A DNA stretch of 64,000 bases, taken from Pogonophryne albipinna. Lineage: Eukaryota > Chordata > Actinopteri > Perciformes > Artedidraconidae. Numbering within the stretch: position 1 is the first letter of the stretch; each line of letters begins with the position of its first letter. This document shows, piece by piece, positions 43,701 to 54,840 of this stretch. The position numbers and the translations under genes were made by a program. The DNA lies in contig CM053259.1 of NCBI GenBank assembly GCA_028583405.1, positions 21,801,951 through 21,865,950 of the forward strand, written 5' to 3'. A model generated the notes under the pieces. It was given only the letters and a program-made list of their open reading frames with translations, was not told where the DNA came from and made no database searches.

Positions 43701-44390
43701 TAATTGATTGACAGGTCTCTTGAAACATAGTGTAACACTAGGTATCAAATAAATATGTTACATATGCTTTCTAATACTGTTGATGGTCTGTTACAGTCAT
43801 TAATTTATGCTAGTAAACCAAGCACATATGATCAATTACAATATAAGAAAAGCCTAAATGTGTGTGATTTTGTTAAACCTATCTTTATTCAATTTGTGAG
43901 TGTCTATAAAATGAATTATCACAATATACTGTGTGTAACTAGAGAAAGGTTCTTCTATTTCAGCGTTAACTCCCATATATGCTGAGGGAACAGGAAAGGA
44001 ACATTCTAGTTAAAAGGGTAAGAAATCTAAAGTTAAATGTTAAATCGGAGCATTTATTTTTCCCACTGGCTCTTTCTATTAGCATTTACAGAATTAAAAT
44101 AGGATAAAGTATAGAAAGTATAAAGACACCACTCTGGGATAAACTAATGTTAGTACAATTAAACATATCAGTATACAGCTAACACTGCTCGGCTCCTCCA
44201 CCTAGCGGCTACATGCTGCCATTACAACAATACACGACAGAAAGCAGCACCTGTGAAAGTGAAATTAATGTAGGATTTTAAACAAAGTTTCTTACAGTAA
44301 GAACCGTGATAGCTCCGGGCATGTTTCTTTATACAACAAGGAAGCGTCCAACAGGAAGTCCACTGTTTTTCCTTCTTGATGAAACTTCAT
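25707..44390 (-). CDS. c18orf21: C18orf21 homologue (RMP24, RNase MRP subunit), five exons
   Basis: Exons 44390-44296, 37977-37955, 37635-37415, 26376-26183 and 25863-25707 join in phase to 229 codons (human 220). Landmarks: FLLDASLLYKETCPELSRFL (12-31), CQYC (56-59), RPKRRPSARVQ with a basic stretch RRKARGKRLSLMQK, TCHTC (116-120), a Pro/Thr/Ser-rich middle, and KDFLSSL at the C-terminus, equal to NFLSSL in human. C56-x2-C59 with C117-x2-C120 form a split zinc-ribbon pair as in the Rpp21/Rpr2 family, to which human C18ORF21 was recently assigned as an RNase MRP-specific subunit (recalled from the literature). It would act in the nucleolus in pre-rRNA processing. The 11-kb third intron carries a Tc1-like transposon and an internal promoter. 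Exon 2 is the least certain part. Confidence 0.9.
26183..26376 (-). CDS. c18orf21: c18orf21 exon 4 (second CxxC and Thr/Pro-rich region)
   Basis: 194 nt between TCTCCCCAG and CACCTAG/GTAAGT. Encodes MATCHTCNQTSRHRGMNREF, corresponding to human ITCKTCNRTVKHHGKSRSF, then a TP-rich stretch (STPGS, YKTPQST, PTPKTPGKDKTP). It happens to begin with ATG in frame, so it could also serve as a translation start if an upstream non-coding exon were used. Confidence 0.93.
26930..26947. repeat. Poly-G run in c18orf21 intron 3
   Basis: A near-uninterrupted run of about 16 Gs on the plus strand (C run in the c18orf21 transcript). Prone to length variation and sequencing error. Confidence 0.9.
27030..27069. 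repeat. Perfect 19-bp palindrome with 2-nt loop
   Basis: GCGGTGCATCTTTTGCTAA (27030-27048), AA, then TTAGCAAAAGATGCACCGC (27051-27069), exact reverse complements. Lies in c18orf21 intron 3. Similar in form to the hairpin at 12224-12312, but with unrelated sequence. Confidence 0.92.
28111..28222 (-). other. Candidate alternative first exon inside c18orf21 intron 3 (MATFVS)
   Basis: On the minus strand, downstream of a TATA box, lies a stretch of about 95 nt of putative 5' UTR, an ATG at 28128 in fair Kozak context (GAAATGG), five more codons (ATFVS) and a strong donor (GTGTCG then GTGAGT) in phase 0. c18orf21 exon 4 also starts in phase 0, so the two can join without frameshift. Either this makes an N-terminally truncated c18orf21 isoform, or it is the first exon of a nested gene whose other exons I did not find. 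The start is inferred from the TATA position. Confidence 0.4.
28245..28382 (-). promoter_or_regulatory. TATA / GC-box / CCAAT promoter inside c18orf21 intron 3
   Basis: Reading on the minus strand: TATAAAG at 28251-28245; a GC box (GGGGCGGGGC on the plus strand, 28290-28299) about 40 bases upstream; an inverted CCAAT box (CCAAT on the plus strand, 28315-28319) a further 20 bases upstream; and a TGACG half-CRE near 28377. Spacing and order are those of a classical inducible Pol II promoter. It drives toward the MATFVS exon. Confidence 0.6.
28633..30257 (+). mobile_element. Tc1-like DD34E transposon with 277-bp terminal inverted repeats
   Basis: The 1625-bp element is flanked by TA (28631-28632, 30258-30259). 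The left repeat (28633-28909) and right repeat (29981-30257) are reverse complements over 277 bases; by eye I saw one mismatch (GGCTGGCC against GGCAGGCC). Outer ends read CACTGAACAAAAATATAAAT. It lies in c18orf21 intron 3, antisense to the gene, about 380 bases upstream of the internal TATA promoter. The similarity of the ends points to a recent insertion. Confidence 0.95.
28931..29869 (+). CDS. Tc1-like transposase, 312 aa, C-terminus shortened by a small deletion
   Basis: Open from ATG at 28931 (MPQMSQVLRERAIGML). N-terminal helix-turn-helix pair (GMSTRAVACELNVHFSTISR; TIGLHNQRISAQTVRNRLRE), a basic linker, then the DDE domain: VLFTDESRFSL (Asp), LQHDNARPHVAR (Asp) and SPDMSPVEHVWNAL (Glu), with 34 residues between the last two. 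Cut-and-paste transposition by TA insertion is known for the family. At the end PQATI meets TGA; in the other frame the sequence continues as LINSMRRRCVAL and on to about 29930, suggesting a small (about 7-base) deletion that removed roughly 25 C-terminal residues. All catalytic residues are present; activity is uncertain. Confidence 0.9.
   Translation: MPQMSQVLRERAIGMLTAGMSTRAVACELNVHFSTISRLQRRFREFGSTSNRPHNRRPRVTTPAQDLHIQHVHLQDRLRPATRTAAATIGLHNQRISAQTVRNRLREAHLHARRPHRGLDLTPVRRRNRLEWANAHIRWCLARWRGVLFTDESRFSLFRADGRQRVWRCVGERFSDVNVVNRVARGGGVMVWAGVCYGRRTQVHFIDGIVNAQRYRDEILRPIVVPFIHDHHLMLQHDNARPHVARICTQFLEAENIPVISWPAYSPDMSPVEHVWNALDRRIRQRVPVPANIQQLRTAIEEEWTNIPQATI
30260..37414. other. Rest of c18orf21 intron 3
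   Basis: About 7 kb without recognised coding exons or well-bounded elements. A small palindrome at 34438-34462 (AGTGTTGT / ACAACACT around a T-rich centre) and mild purine-rich stretches near 34090-34260 were noted. Open frames here have no family signature. Confidence 0.4.
37415..37635 (-). CDS. c18orf21: c18orf21 exon 3 (first CxxC and basic region)
   Basis: 221 nt between TTTTTCTCAG and CCTGTACTG/GTGAGA. Encodes QRKHGPSTLLQNTSV, CQYCYQW and the basic block YRMRIRPKRRPSARVQSVLR, then QKDLLQRFQKSSPVL, aligning with human CPYCFQ ... VRLKPKARLTPKIQKLLNRE. Ends in phase 0. Confidence 0.93.
37710..37787. repeat. (TG)39 microsatellite in c18orf21 intron 2
   Basis: 78 bases of uninterrupted TG on the plus strand (CA in the transcript), inside the 319-bp intron between exon 3 and the 23-nt microexon. 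In such a short intron, length changes could affect splicing of the microexon. Confidence 0.97.
37955..37977 (-). CDS. c18orf21: c18orf21 candidate 23-nt microexon 2
   Basis: A 23-nt segment between a strong pyrimidine-rich acceptor (TTTTTTTCCTCCCTAG) and an AATG/GTAAGA donor. It is exactly the phase needed: CT of exon 1 plus G gives Leu32, then QCPVKAN, and the last G joins AA of exon 3 to give Glu40. Without it exons 1 and 3 are out of phase. Residues of this segment are not conserved with human, so the call depends on phase and splice signals. Confidence 0.7.
37978..42588. other. c18orf21 intron 1, left part, nothing recognised
   Basis: AT-rich sequence without identifiable exons or bounded repeats. 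A run of nine Gs occurs near 39706. Open frames on either strand are short and lack family features. Confidence 0.4.
42589..43330 (+). mobile_element. Internally deleted Rex1/L2-type LINE fragment in c18orf21 intron 1
   Basis: The plus strand encodes the part of ORF2 just before and into the reverse transcriptase: QKELNHMLREARRRHKEHNF, DLWDTMKAITNMTP, then after a frame change near 42930 KATGSDGISAFLPKTFAEEL, IPTLWKTSIITPVPKK and NDVRPVALTSI, which is the RT-0/RT-1 region of LINEs. At about 43205 coding stops abruptly and a typical LINE tail follows (GTCCTTACGGGGACAATAAAG then ATATGGTATCGTATAAT, quoted in two parts). Thus the middle of the RT was lost. Upstream lies a small ATCAATCGTA tandem stretch (42560-42590). 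Antisense to c18orf21. The clade is inferred from motif memory. Confidence 0.8.
43331..44295. other. c18orf21 intron 1, right part, nothing recognised
   Basis: No exons or repeats with clear ends were seen; one 76-codon plus-strand open frame at 43755-43985 has no family signature. Confidence 0.35.
44296..44390 (-). CDS. c18orf21: c18orf21 exon 1 (codons 1-31)
   Basis: Begins at the ATG at 44390 (MKFHQEGKTVDF) and ends TTCTTACT before GTAAGA. The segment LLDASLLYKETCPELSRFL aligns with the human YLEAAARGLHDSCPGQARYLL region, which identifies it. Two bases (CT) are carried into exon 2. Confidence 0.88.
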
Positions 44391-44700
44391 TTGAATGCAG
44401 GGTGCTGAAGTAGCTCGTGGAGAACTGGAGCGACACTAACAACGTGTTAAAACCATAGGTTAAAACGTCTTCTGAAAAACGTTAAAGTGACCACTGAGGT
44501 GAGAATAAAGGATAACATAACATTCACGCACTCTCTAGTGGAGCTGCAGTGGTCAATACGTGTTAAAAATGTGTACGTTTGAATCTCGATAAACCTTTTG
44601 CTGTAAATCCACGTTGGGTCGCAAGACTGTGACGTTGCTCGTGGTGCATTGTGGGAGATTGAGTCAAACAAGAGGTACACTGCGGGGCGACTGTTTTGTT
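44391..44700 (-). promoter_or_regulatory. c18orf21: c18orf21 promoter / 5' UTR region
   Basis: About 255 bases upstream of the ATG the minus strand reads TCCCACAATGCA (plus 44645-44656), a good match to the ZNF143/Staf core CCCANAATGCA that is common in vertebrate housekeeping promoters. No TATA box. A GTGAGA donor-like sequence near 44490 would allow a 5' UTR intron, but no evidence decides this. A divergent plus-strand transcript from the same promoter is possible; no coding exon for one was found. Confidence 0.55.
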
Positions 44701-45954
44701 CGTTTAGGTAGCATAATGTAATATATCATGCTCTTCTATTTGGGCTATTGGTTAAACAAGGTAAAAGCAAATACACCAAAAGTAGTTATTTAAAAATGTG
44801 ATTATATCATAGTAGTTTTTATTGATATTGTAATTTTATCTTATTTAAGATCACTTTCAAAGCACGTAAGGTTCAGGTATAGGAAATCACAAATTAGGTT
44901 AGTTCTGTTTGGAGGCAGTAACGTTTCCTAAAGTTAAAAGTCAGAAACGAACTCATGACAGCATTTCAGAGATACATTAGGTAATTCGGTTATTAATTTG
45001 CTGCAACCTTCCTCTTTATTGATGTCATCATTTCTTGTATACAGTGGGAGAGTAAGACTTGCTAATGTCTGACGACATTACGGGCTGTATTTACATCAAT
45101 ATTGCTGTGTCCTGCGCATTAACAAACCAGGTTTAGTGGGTTCAAGAACACAAAGGCTGTGCCAGAAGGTTATGTATCGCTCGAGTCTACAAAACTCCTG
45201 CAGTAGGCTATGTAGTGGAATTATTGCATCAAGGAATTCTAAGGTCAGGGAAAAAAGAGCGACAATGTGAAATTGTATATCTCCAGTATCAGCAGCAGCA
45301 GCAGCAGCAGGGAGGATGAGCTCACTGAGTGCGCATCGATGCACCCTCTGGGGGGCTGATACCAAATGAAGCAGCCCGGTCAGACAGACACCTGCGATAC
45401 AGAGACATAACAGAGGTTTGTTCGACACGAGAGGGGATATCGTTCAGCACTACAAACACGCACTACAAACACACACTCCTGCTCGGCTCGTCTCAAGGTG
45501 CCCCTCCGGAGCTGTGCGTTTTAAGCACATATTTTCCCGGAATATCCACTCTGACTAACAGTAGGTTGGTTAATCGCAGTCATTTACGAGAAATGCAGAC
45601 ATTTTAGTTTTAGGGAGGCAATTATGTGGTACCATAATCCCTTATGAGTTATCGATGTCCCAAGTGAACCTGAGTTAAAACAGAAATAGCCTCTGCTCTC
45701 TGACGCAATCATTTCCATTGTTAAAACTGAATTTCCATCCTCATATCTTCCTTTTGGAACTTTAAGTGCAATATCCAGGTAATCTGTGCAGTAGCCTACA
45801 GTATATTTCTCTTTTATTGTGATTGTATGATTATTTATATGTATGATTTACATCCATAATTATGTATAAGGCTACAATAATATGTTATATATCACATGTT
45901 GCTGCTGTGGAGCATACTTAAAATGTTGTTCTTTGTATGTTATAATGCTTGTTT
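44701..45954. other. Intergenic stretch, short CAG repeat
   Basis: Contains a (CAG/AGC)6-7 run at 45291-45311 and a mildly CpG-rich part at 45320-45540. An open frame on the plus strand at 45329-45607 has no recognised domain. No gene called. Confidence 0.35.
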
Positions 45955-46400
45955 TTTTGCGCGCGCGTGTCAGTTTATGGGGAGAAAGATTTCGGTGGGG
46001 GGGGGGGGGGGGGGGGCGTGCCACCAGAAACTGGAGATATATTAAATCATCGGGCCAGAGAGAGCGCACAAAAACTGATGGAGTAAACTGAAGGGATTGC
46101 TTCTCACTTTGTCCGCGCGTAAATCTCCACTTTATCAGGCGCTGTCAGGCAGGCGCTTTCTCACAAGATTGAAACAGCCAAGCGGTGCAGCTCCTTGCAT
46201 GTGTAGTTCGCGGATAAACGGATTTTCCCTCACTACAGGACTAAATTGACTAGGGAGGGAGGTACAGACTGACTGACAGACAGACAGACAGACCGTCAGG
46301 CAGACAGAGAAACCGAGAGGTTCATATTGTGCGCAAAGTGCGACCACATTCCCATCTCTGCTGCGTGCTGCTGACATGAAAAAGAGGTGATGGAAAGGTA
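45955..46400. promoter_or_regulatory. CpG-rich block with poly-G run, possible first exon/promoter
   Basis: Holds GCGCGCGCG (45960-45968), a run of more than 20 Gs (about 45994-46016), a (GACA)n stretch (46270-46295) and scattered CpG over 46110-46350. On the plus strand it ends with GGAAAG then GTAGGC at about 46397, a passable splice donor; the nearest upstream ATG meets a stop after four codons, so any exon would be non-coding. Which strand is transcribed, if any, cannot be told. Confidence 0.3.
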
Positions 46401-49400
46401 GGCTGACTATTATTCACTCACAGTAAATTGGAATAAATAAATGTTGTGTGATAATATTATGAAAATGCATGATCAAAGAATACTTCTAAGCTATTCTGCA
46501 CTGTTATAAATGAACCCAATTTTCCTGCAGGGCACAGAAACCCTGAAGCCAAAGGAGTTCAATCATTATCAGGCGCTATTATAGTGTTAGTAAATATTTG
46601 AAGGCTGCCCGAGATACCACACATTAGATATTTAATGGTTTTGTTTTGCAATTGAGTCCATGGGCGGAATTTTTGGAATCAGTTTTACCAGGGGAACCCA
46701 ATATTGCATCCCTAAATGTATTTATGCACCACTTTTTGAGACCTTTGGAACCAAACTTGTCTCCATTGTGCTCTGGTGAGTCAGGTCTGGTGCCAACAGG
46801 ACTCGGCTTTCACCTATGGAGGCAGACACCTCCCAAAGTGTCCTGTCAGCACCTGCAGGGAAAAGCCGATGGAGCCAGCTATCACTTCTGAAACGCAACA
46901 TAAACTCCAATAGTGCTGAGAAAGCTTGGGAGAAAAGGCACAATGCCCTGTAATGCTGTGTGTGTGTGTGTGACAACAAGAGGGTCCACTTCAATCAGTG
47001 TTCTCCTGCATACTGATGTGAACGCAGATATGCATTTGTCTGCGGCTGTTATCTGAAGTCACTTTCTGACTTCATACATCTGCAGCTTCTGAGTTTAATA
47101 GTCTATACTCTGTAATGAGTGTAATTATCCATTTTAATGAATAATGGATGGCCATACGATCAGTGACTCCGTTTTTATGCTGTGTCCTGATAATGGGCTG
47201 CAATTGATGCATTCTTTCAAATTCTTAGCGCAGATTGTGCTATTAAAATCAGTGCAGAGTTTAATGCTCCTCTACGTGTGTGTTTGTATTGCAGACATGC
47301 TTCTTAGCTATGGAAGCAATTGTCATATTAATGCATCATTTAGAGCGTAAGCACTTTTTAAACCCCCCTGCTTGTGATGCATTCATCCCAGCCATTCCTC
47401 AGAGGAAGTGTGAATGAATGGTCTGATGCAGGAACACAGAGAGAGAGAGAAATCCAAGGTCACAGCATCGCTTACTCATAGGACTTGTATCTGTGTGCTG
47501 GTCGGAAGTTGTCTTGCTTCATTGGGAGTGAACACACATCACTAACATTAACTCGATGACTTCACATTCTGCTTAATTCCCAATCAGTAGTTCTGTAAGA
47601 TAAATAGGATTTAATATTCAGCATTTGACAAGTGATTACAACTCCACGGTTGAGTCACTCAACTGTTACTGGAAACTACGCATGTACAGGCACAGAGAAT
47701 TCATTATTCTCTTGTGCTATTTTCAGCGGAACCTTTCTGCGGTTACTGTACTTCCTGATAGAAGAGCATGTGAAAACTCAAAAGGAGGTGATCTGGTTCA
47801 ACCTTGTTGTATAGCTTATTCTCCTTTTCTGTACTTCAGAGACTAATTCCTTAAATATCTCAGTATCAAAGTTGATTGGAAAGCAATGAAAGGATGTGTG
47901 TCTCTCAAAAAGGCAGTGTGTACATTCCTATGTGATGGCCCGGAAAGCAGAGCTGTGAGGACAGACGGCTTTTCTACACCATGCATAATCATGTTAAAGA
48001 GAACAAAGATGTTGGTTCTACAAAGAGTGTTTTTCTGGACCAGGATGATCCAAGCATCCAGAACCCCAGAGAACAGTGGCTCTTTCACAAGGGAAGGGAC
48101 CCAGTGGAGGGACCAGCTAGGTCTTTGTAAAAGGTTGTGTATCCATGGAGAATAACAAAGAGAGGAATAGCGAGGAATAGTAAAGCCGTCTTCCTTTTTC
48201 ATAATAAAATGATAGAGGGTTGGTGTTCAAAGAGCATTCAAAAGCTTTACAGAGTATACGATTTCATGGTAAGACGTTAGTAAGCCTCTTTGCACATTAG
48301 TTTTGTAAAGGTATGATGGGAGAGCCTAACCTCTGTGTTCGACAGATAGCAAACCTCAGGTTAAGCTGAATGTTTGGCCCGTTGATGTGATTTATACAAT
48401 GGTTGTCATTTAAAGTCCTCGTTAAAATTTGCCGGTTGGATGTCAGGCTTTAAAACGAAGAGTTATGTCTAAAACTATGGTGTTAAAGTTATGGTGGCTG
48501 TTTGTTTATTAGCTCCCTGCAGCCTTGCTTCAAGAGAGAATGAACGAGCACAGAGCCTCACACCCAGTGGCTGCCAGAAAACTATTTTCTTTTCCCTCTT
48601 TAATCCCAGACAGCAAACTGATTAAAGCAGAGCCTATCTGAAAGGCCAAGCAACCTCACATTTACAGACACATTTCATGTAAAAGGATCTTCATGCAAAT
48701 TAATTTATGCAAACTTTTATAGTCATCACTTTTCAATTATGGATAGTCAAATATGTTTCCTCATACAATCTCCTTGTAGGTCTTTCCCTAAACCCTTTTT
48801 TCTACTTCTGTTCCAGCAAACTGAAATCTTCCTCCATATCACAAACTGATTAGAGAAGCCACACCATTGTAGCTGCTGGCACAACGTACCATTGTTGAGT
48901 CATCCATTGTGTGAGTTTCTGAAAAGCAAAGGAACATTTTTAATGATTCGACTGTAAGGGACACGGCATATATCCCTTACAGTCTCTGTGATCATTGTCC
49001 TGATTATAGTGAATTATTGGGCCCTAATACTCAGCGGCAGTACTTCAATTACAAGTCTAGTTAATTGCAAACTGTGTCTGCTGCAATATTCGTCTGGCAA
49101 AGTCATTTCAGTACTGTCAGAAACTCATTGTTGCCACGGTAATGAAAGGCAATTCACGTAAACGATTGAATGTACAATCTGGGTGGCCTCATTCTCACCA
49201 CAGCCAAGTTGCCTTGAGCAGTTTCCAGTAGTATGCCATCCATTATTAGTCTCTTTTTTTTGTCTAATGTCCTATATGGAGGGAGAGGTACACTGCGACT
49301 TCCATTAGAAAAAAAGCCAATGCCTCGTACTGCCTCATGCACTTGATGTAGATCAGCTTTTCCTGAGAGCAAACTTCAAAAGCATCATTCCCAAGTGTTA

Positions 49401-52400
49401 GGCAGCCTTTATCTCTCCTCTCTGATAAAATATCTGTGCAGTTCTATCAGACATTGTTACCTGACTTCACTCGGACTCAATCTCCGAATATTCTCTTTTT
49501 CTAAGGTTTGAGTTAAGAATAGCAGAAAGGGTTAAGTGAATTGAATTTTGCCCGTGGCTCTCCTCTATTTAATGTTGTGCTTGCTTTCGTCCTTGCAGCT
49601 CCTTTCATCTGTCCTCTGAGTTCATATCCCTGCAGTTTCAAATCTAGGTTGAACTCATTTTCATACAAGGAACTATAGCGAGAGAAAGATTTTCATACAA
49701 TTGCCATACTGCATCACAAAAGTCTGATTTAAAGTGAGGCTGATGTAAGAATCTCTAAAGGGATTGGGGGATTGGATCAAATCCTAACGGGGAATATACC
49801 ACTGTGAAACATTTGGTTTGAATCTCACAGAAAAAAGGGTGTTTGATTATGCTTTGTTATTTTGCCTGTTGATGTTCCATCTGCAGATATCATGCCAGTG
49901 AAACCATGGCATTTTCAGACCTTTGTTTGTGGTACAAGCAGCTTTGAGTTCACTCGGCTATGACCTTTTAATGCCAGTTACACGGCAGACTCCGCAAGAG
50001 ATACGAGAAGAAAGGGAGAGAGAATAACTTGGGGCTGGTTTGGAAATTGATTGCATGCCTTCTCCCTCTTTGATGACAAACTGCTTCGCTATGAGACCAA
50101 TAGATAGCATAAACATCATTTTGCTTGCACACATTTCAGATTTTGACGCCAAAATCACCCAGCAGATCTGATTTATTTTCAATATACAATGCACAACCAC
50201 GATAATGATTACATTTAATCCCATGACACACTCCCAATCTGCCACAGGGCTTTAACATATGGACATTTTTAGAGGCATCTTTTTCTGTGAATCAGTGGCA
50301 CTAAAAGTCATTAACCTTCGAGTCAGGCAATTTGGGCGTAAGCCTTTTTCTCTGGTTGTAGAACAATTTGCTTAAGAGACGAAGCTTGGAAGGCCCCCTC
50401 TTCCGTGAGAAAGGCTACTCTCATTGGCCAGGTGATGAATGTGGTGTTTTTGGAGGTGCATCAGCCCTTTGGCGCTCTCAATTAGTATCCTTCTCGTTCA
50501 TTTCCCGCCCCGCTCCAGTCTCATTCTCTGTTCCCTCAAATTCTGTCACTTTTTCCCTCTCATATTCTCACGTCGCCTCCCTCTGTCTCTCACACAATAA
50601 TCTATTGTAATTGACTATCTCCCTCTCCCCCTCATTTCCTTCCTCTCCCTTCTCTGTTTCCTTCCTCTTCACAGTGGATCAGCTGTCGTCGTCCTGAGCT
50701 GAAGGTGACCTGTCGGCTGGGCCAGGGGCTGCAACACAGGACATGGGTCCCGCTTGTCCTCCCCGCTCGTGTCTTGTGTTGCAGCCAGTGGTCTCGCCTC
50801 TCTGCCTCTCTTCACACCGCTGATGGACTGAGCTCCCACAACAGATAGATCCCGACTGCAGACCCTGCTCCTCACTCTACAGCGCTTGTTCCCATATCAC
50901 TGGGAAGTGTAATTTTCCAAATCAACATATTTTGTCTTACAGTTAGAAAATAAAAGCACTTCAAAGCAAAATGTTATTCTTGTGTTCTCATTTGTAATGC
51001 CATCAGTGGGATTCAAGGATGCTTTGTTTTGGACTATAATTAGGTTTGCTCAGTTCTTCTAGTTGAAATGCAATACTTGCCTCAGGTCATGTCTTATCTT
51101 AGATATAGATGCAGACCAAAGAGAATAACTTCGCTGTGACATTCGCAGTGTGGCATTCAAGGGAAATTAGCACCGTCGAGGATTGTTATTCTTTCCAAAC
51201 CATAAACACAAGGCATGCAATATAGCTTTTTAATGAGCCTTGACTCGCAGCAAATGAAGCAAGACTCCTGACTTTCCCAGGGAGAAAACTTCATCGTGAT
51301 GCAATGGCTCATGACAAGATCAGCAGTGATGTACCTCTGGGTGAGGCAGGCAGGTGCTATAGAGGCACCAGGGCTGTCTGATCCCTTTTATATGTTTCCT
51401 CTTCTTTGCCCCGGGTTACAAACGGACAGCATTGAGAAAATAAAAAGTTAAATAAAACAGTGTGTAAAAACAAACACTTGTTTTCAATAGATGTGCTGGA
51501 CTATTTCTTGGCAAGAAGCAATGACTTAATATATTCTCCACTGGACTACGACAGTTAAACACGGTGGGCTCCAAAACTAACAAAAACACAATAATTATTT
51601 GTTTCAGTTGATTAAACGCTACTAAAACATATTAATTAATATAATATTGCATTTCTGCCAATACATCCTTCCAAATTGTTCACTGTCCATCCATCCATCC
51701 ATCTTCTCCCGCTTATCTGTGGTTGGGTCGCGGAGGTATCGTTCATTGTAGTTCTTTAAATAGACTATTAGACAGTGAGTTTTTCATGTTGTTATATTTT
51801 CATATTCCTTTCGCTGCTCTAAATATCTAAACGAAACATTTGCACCCTGCACATAGAGGACAGATCTGTCTGAGATCTAACAGATTGCTGGGTCTTAACA
51901 AGAAATTTCTGTGCCGCATATTTTTCCACACCAGTGCACTGTGTGTCTTCAATCGGCAGTTACATATCGAGGGAGAGAGAGTTATCCCCTTTGCTACTGC
52001 AGCGCTAACTCCACCCTCATGGCCTAGTTGGTATGGTAATGCCACAATATTAAATGAAGGCATTTTCATCTCACAGCTGGGGGGGTTGAAGAGAGAGACT
52101 GAAGACAGGGTCGGGAGAGGGAGGAAGTCTTCATGTAACAGGTGTCTCATCACAATGTGTTATATTTGGATGAGCGAGTGCATGACATGGCAGGCACCCC
52201 CGGGCACCCCACCAGGTTAGACTGACATTTGTTTGATAATGACATGTGGAGAAATATAGTGTTGGTGTTGTGCTCTAAAAAAGAGAAACTTAAAATTAGA
52301 AAGGCAAAGCTAAAAAGGAAAAAAGTTATACTTATACGGGTCACATCTGGGTTTATAATATCATTTAAGTGCAGTCATTCATGCTGGAGTGCAGGTATAG

Positions 52401-54840
52401 ACAGAGGAATAAAACATTGAATTGTTGACAGCATTTTACTGTAATTGTAGTCACAGACAAAGAGTGGACGCCAAGGACTCATAAAGTCAGGCCTGATCTC
52501 TGGGATGAAGGATTTCCAATATCCATCATTTATGAGCAGCCTTATCAAATCCTCAGTCTATTCAAGTCACAATATATCTATTCACACTCACATATAATAC
52601 GTTAGGGGTGAGATAGCCAAAGGTGGAGAGACTGGAAGCATATGGGCAAAAAGAGGAGAGAAAACCTATTGAAGAAATGTCAGAGAGTGCATGAGCAAAG
52701 TCCTTTTCATTTACCTTTCCTCTGCCATCGCCTTTAAAAAGTGAGAAACCCTCAGTACCTGACTTCATAAAAAAAGGCTCTGAGCTTTTAGAACAAGCTA
52801 AATGTACCAGCACTCCCGGAGGAGATGACAGAGGAAGTGGCTCTTTTTGAGCAACTTAGCAATGATGAGAGCTTCTAAAGAGAGACCGGAAAGATAGGGA
52901 AGAGGAAGCTGAGTATTAAAGCGGGGGAGTTGGAAATGGTAGGAGAGGGACGAAGAGATTGGCAGCCATGGCAGAGATGAAGACAGACCAAGGGAAAAGT
53001 AAAGGGAGAGAAAGAGAACAGAGATAGAGAGTGGCGTGGAGGGAAAGCCATCAGGATAAGATACGGGAAGAAGCTAGAGACGCGAGGGAGAGAGTGCATA
53101 TGATTTATTAAAACCAAGCAACAGTCAACTCTAGAGAGACAGCTGCCACTTCTCACTGAATTTCAGACAAGGCGAGTGACACATCAGTCAATAGAAAAAA
53201 ACTTTGCCCAACTGTTCAACAAAAAAAGGTCTGAATAAAGTTTGGTAGTCTGACCATGGAGGATACTAAGGCTGTTTCAGTAGTTCAGATACAGGATGTT
53301 CCCTCTCCTCACTATTTCTGTTATTTGTTCTCTTTGTGTTCAAGCTGTTTTCCATTGTGTCTGTTTACCTGAAGCAGAGCAAACACAAACAGGAACATCT
53401 CGCTGCATGCAAGAATAGCTTGCAGTCGCTCAGAGAGGAAGAATAAATAAAAACACATTTTCACCCAATGCAGCGTCATCACACAAAAGCACCCATTTAC
53501 ATTACAACGTTTGCACGGACAGAGACGAAAAAAACATACTTTGACGGATAGTAACTTAAAGAGAACTGTAAAAAATGTCAGAGTTCATTAGGAGGGTATA
53601 TGAGGTTTATCAGCTTTAAAGCACTCGGCATACTTTGATGTGAACTTTCAAAGCAGTGAGAGATTACTTTAAAGACCGCAAAATCATCACAAGGCTTCAT
53701 GTGCATTGATATATAAGAGAAAGGTCCTACATATTCCAACACAAACTGCAGTGCATGTTTGTTAAACTGGAGTTACTAAATGATGACTTGCAACCTTACA
53801 TGATCCACCTTCATCGGTGTGATAGGGATATGGTTTCTTCAAATGTCCTCTTAAATATTGCACAAATGAATCCCCCTCGTGCAAATACTGCGTCTGCATG
53901 TCAGTTTGTGGTTGTATGTGCGTGTCGGCACGTGTGTGCGAGTCCTTCCTTGCACTGGGAGATGCCTTTGAGAGGTTCATTGAGTTGCTGGAGGGATTTC
54001 GATCACAGATTTCCTGTAAAACCCACCGAGCCGTGTCGCAGAAACAAGCAGTCAGTCGTTTCGTGATGCCTCTGGAATCACTTTTAAGCTGCTGAAGTGT
54101 GACTTTGATAATGCAAACATCAACATGCTAAGCCTCACTGGGCTGATGGCTTGTAGTTTAGGGGGATTTGATCTTAATGAAATTCCATATGCCATCCCTA
54201 TGTTGACACCTGGGACAACATCGAATCTATGCTATTTTAAGTTATGAGGAACGGATTAAAAATCACGCTGCTTTTTTAAGGGGATTTATCTGTGCGGTGA
54301 AAATAGAGTTGAACCTAATTCTCCGAGCTGAAGCATTTTATGAAGAGTAAATAGAAATCCAACCTCTTTTATATTTTATGCTCACAGCAAAATGGCCTCC
54401 ATTGATGGGAAGAAACTGGATCAGGGAAAAAAATGTTTTCTCATCTCCAGTGTTGGATTGGCTGACCACCGTCTCTCCATGTCAGCTCCCAGGAGCACTG
54501 CTGTTCCAGCTCAAGGGCTCATGGTGAGCAGGGTGTCTAAAGATAGACACACAGATACAGAGACAGACGGAGAAAGGAAAGCCTTTCAATCTTAGAGCCA
54601 AACTTATAAACAGACGGATGGAGAGTTATCATGCGGAGACAGGCAGGGAGAGTCATGGAGGAAGAACAAATGGTAGAGAACAAAACACAAAAGACCGAAA
54701 GAGGCAAAAGTAATTTGAAAACGTGGGAAACAGAAAAGAGGACAGAGATGAAATGAGAGAGAAAGGCATGGGAGGATAACAATATGTGCTAAAAAGATAA
54801 AAAATAGTTCCTGTGAGAGATGTAGAGGGAGGGAGGGAGA
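46401..54840. other. Long stretch without recognised coding exons
   Basis: No known domain was found in any frame. Items noted: a stem of 11 bp (48951-48961 with 48973-48983) and a strong pyrimidine tract plus acceptor followed by a GC-richer block at 50672-50880. The latter starts WISCRRPELK in its open frame and could be an exon of an unknown plus-strand transcript. It may be a large intron or a gene desert. Confidence 0.35.
51686..51736. repeat. Fragment of a common fish repeat with CCAT microsatellite
   Basis: (CCAT)n followed by CTTCTCCCGCTTATCTGTGG and TTGGGTCGCGG. This combination is, from memory, a frequent short dispersed repeat in fish genomes. Only about 50 bases are kept here. 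Confidence 0.5.

Noticed and set aside
45096..45607. Open frames on both strands near a CAG repeat
   Set aside because: No domain, no conserved motif, and composition like non-coding DNA.
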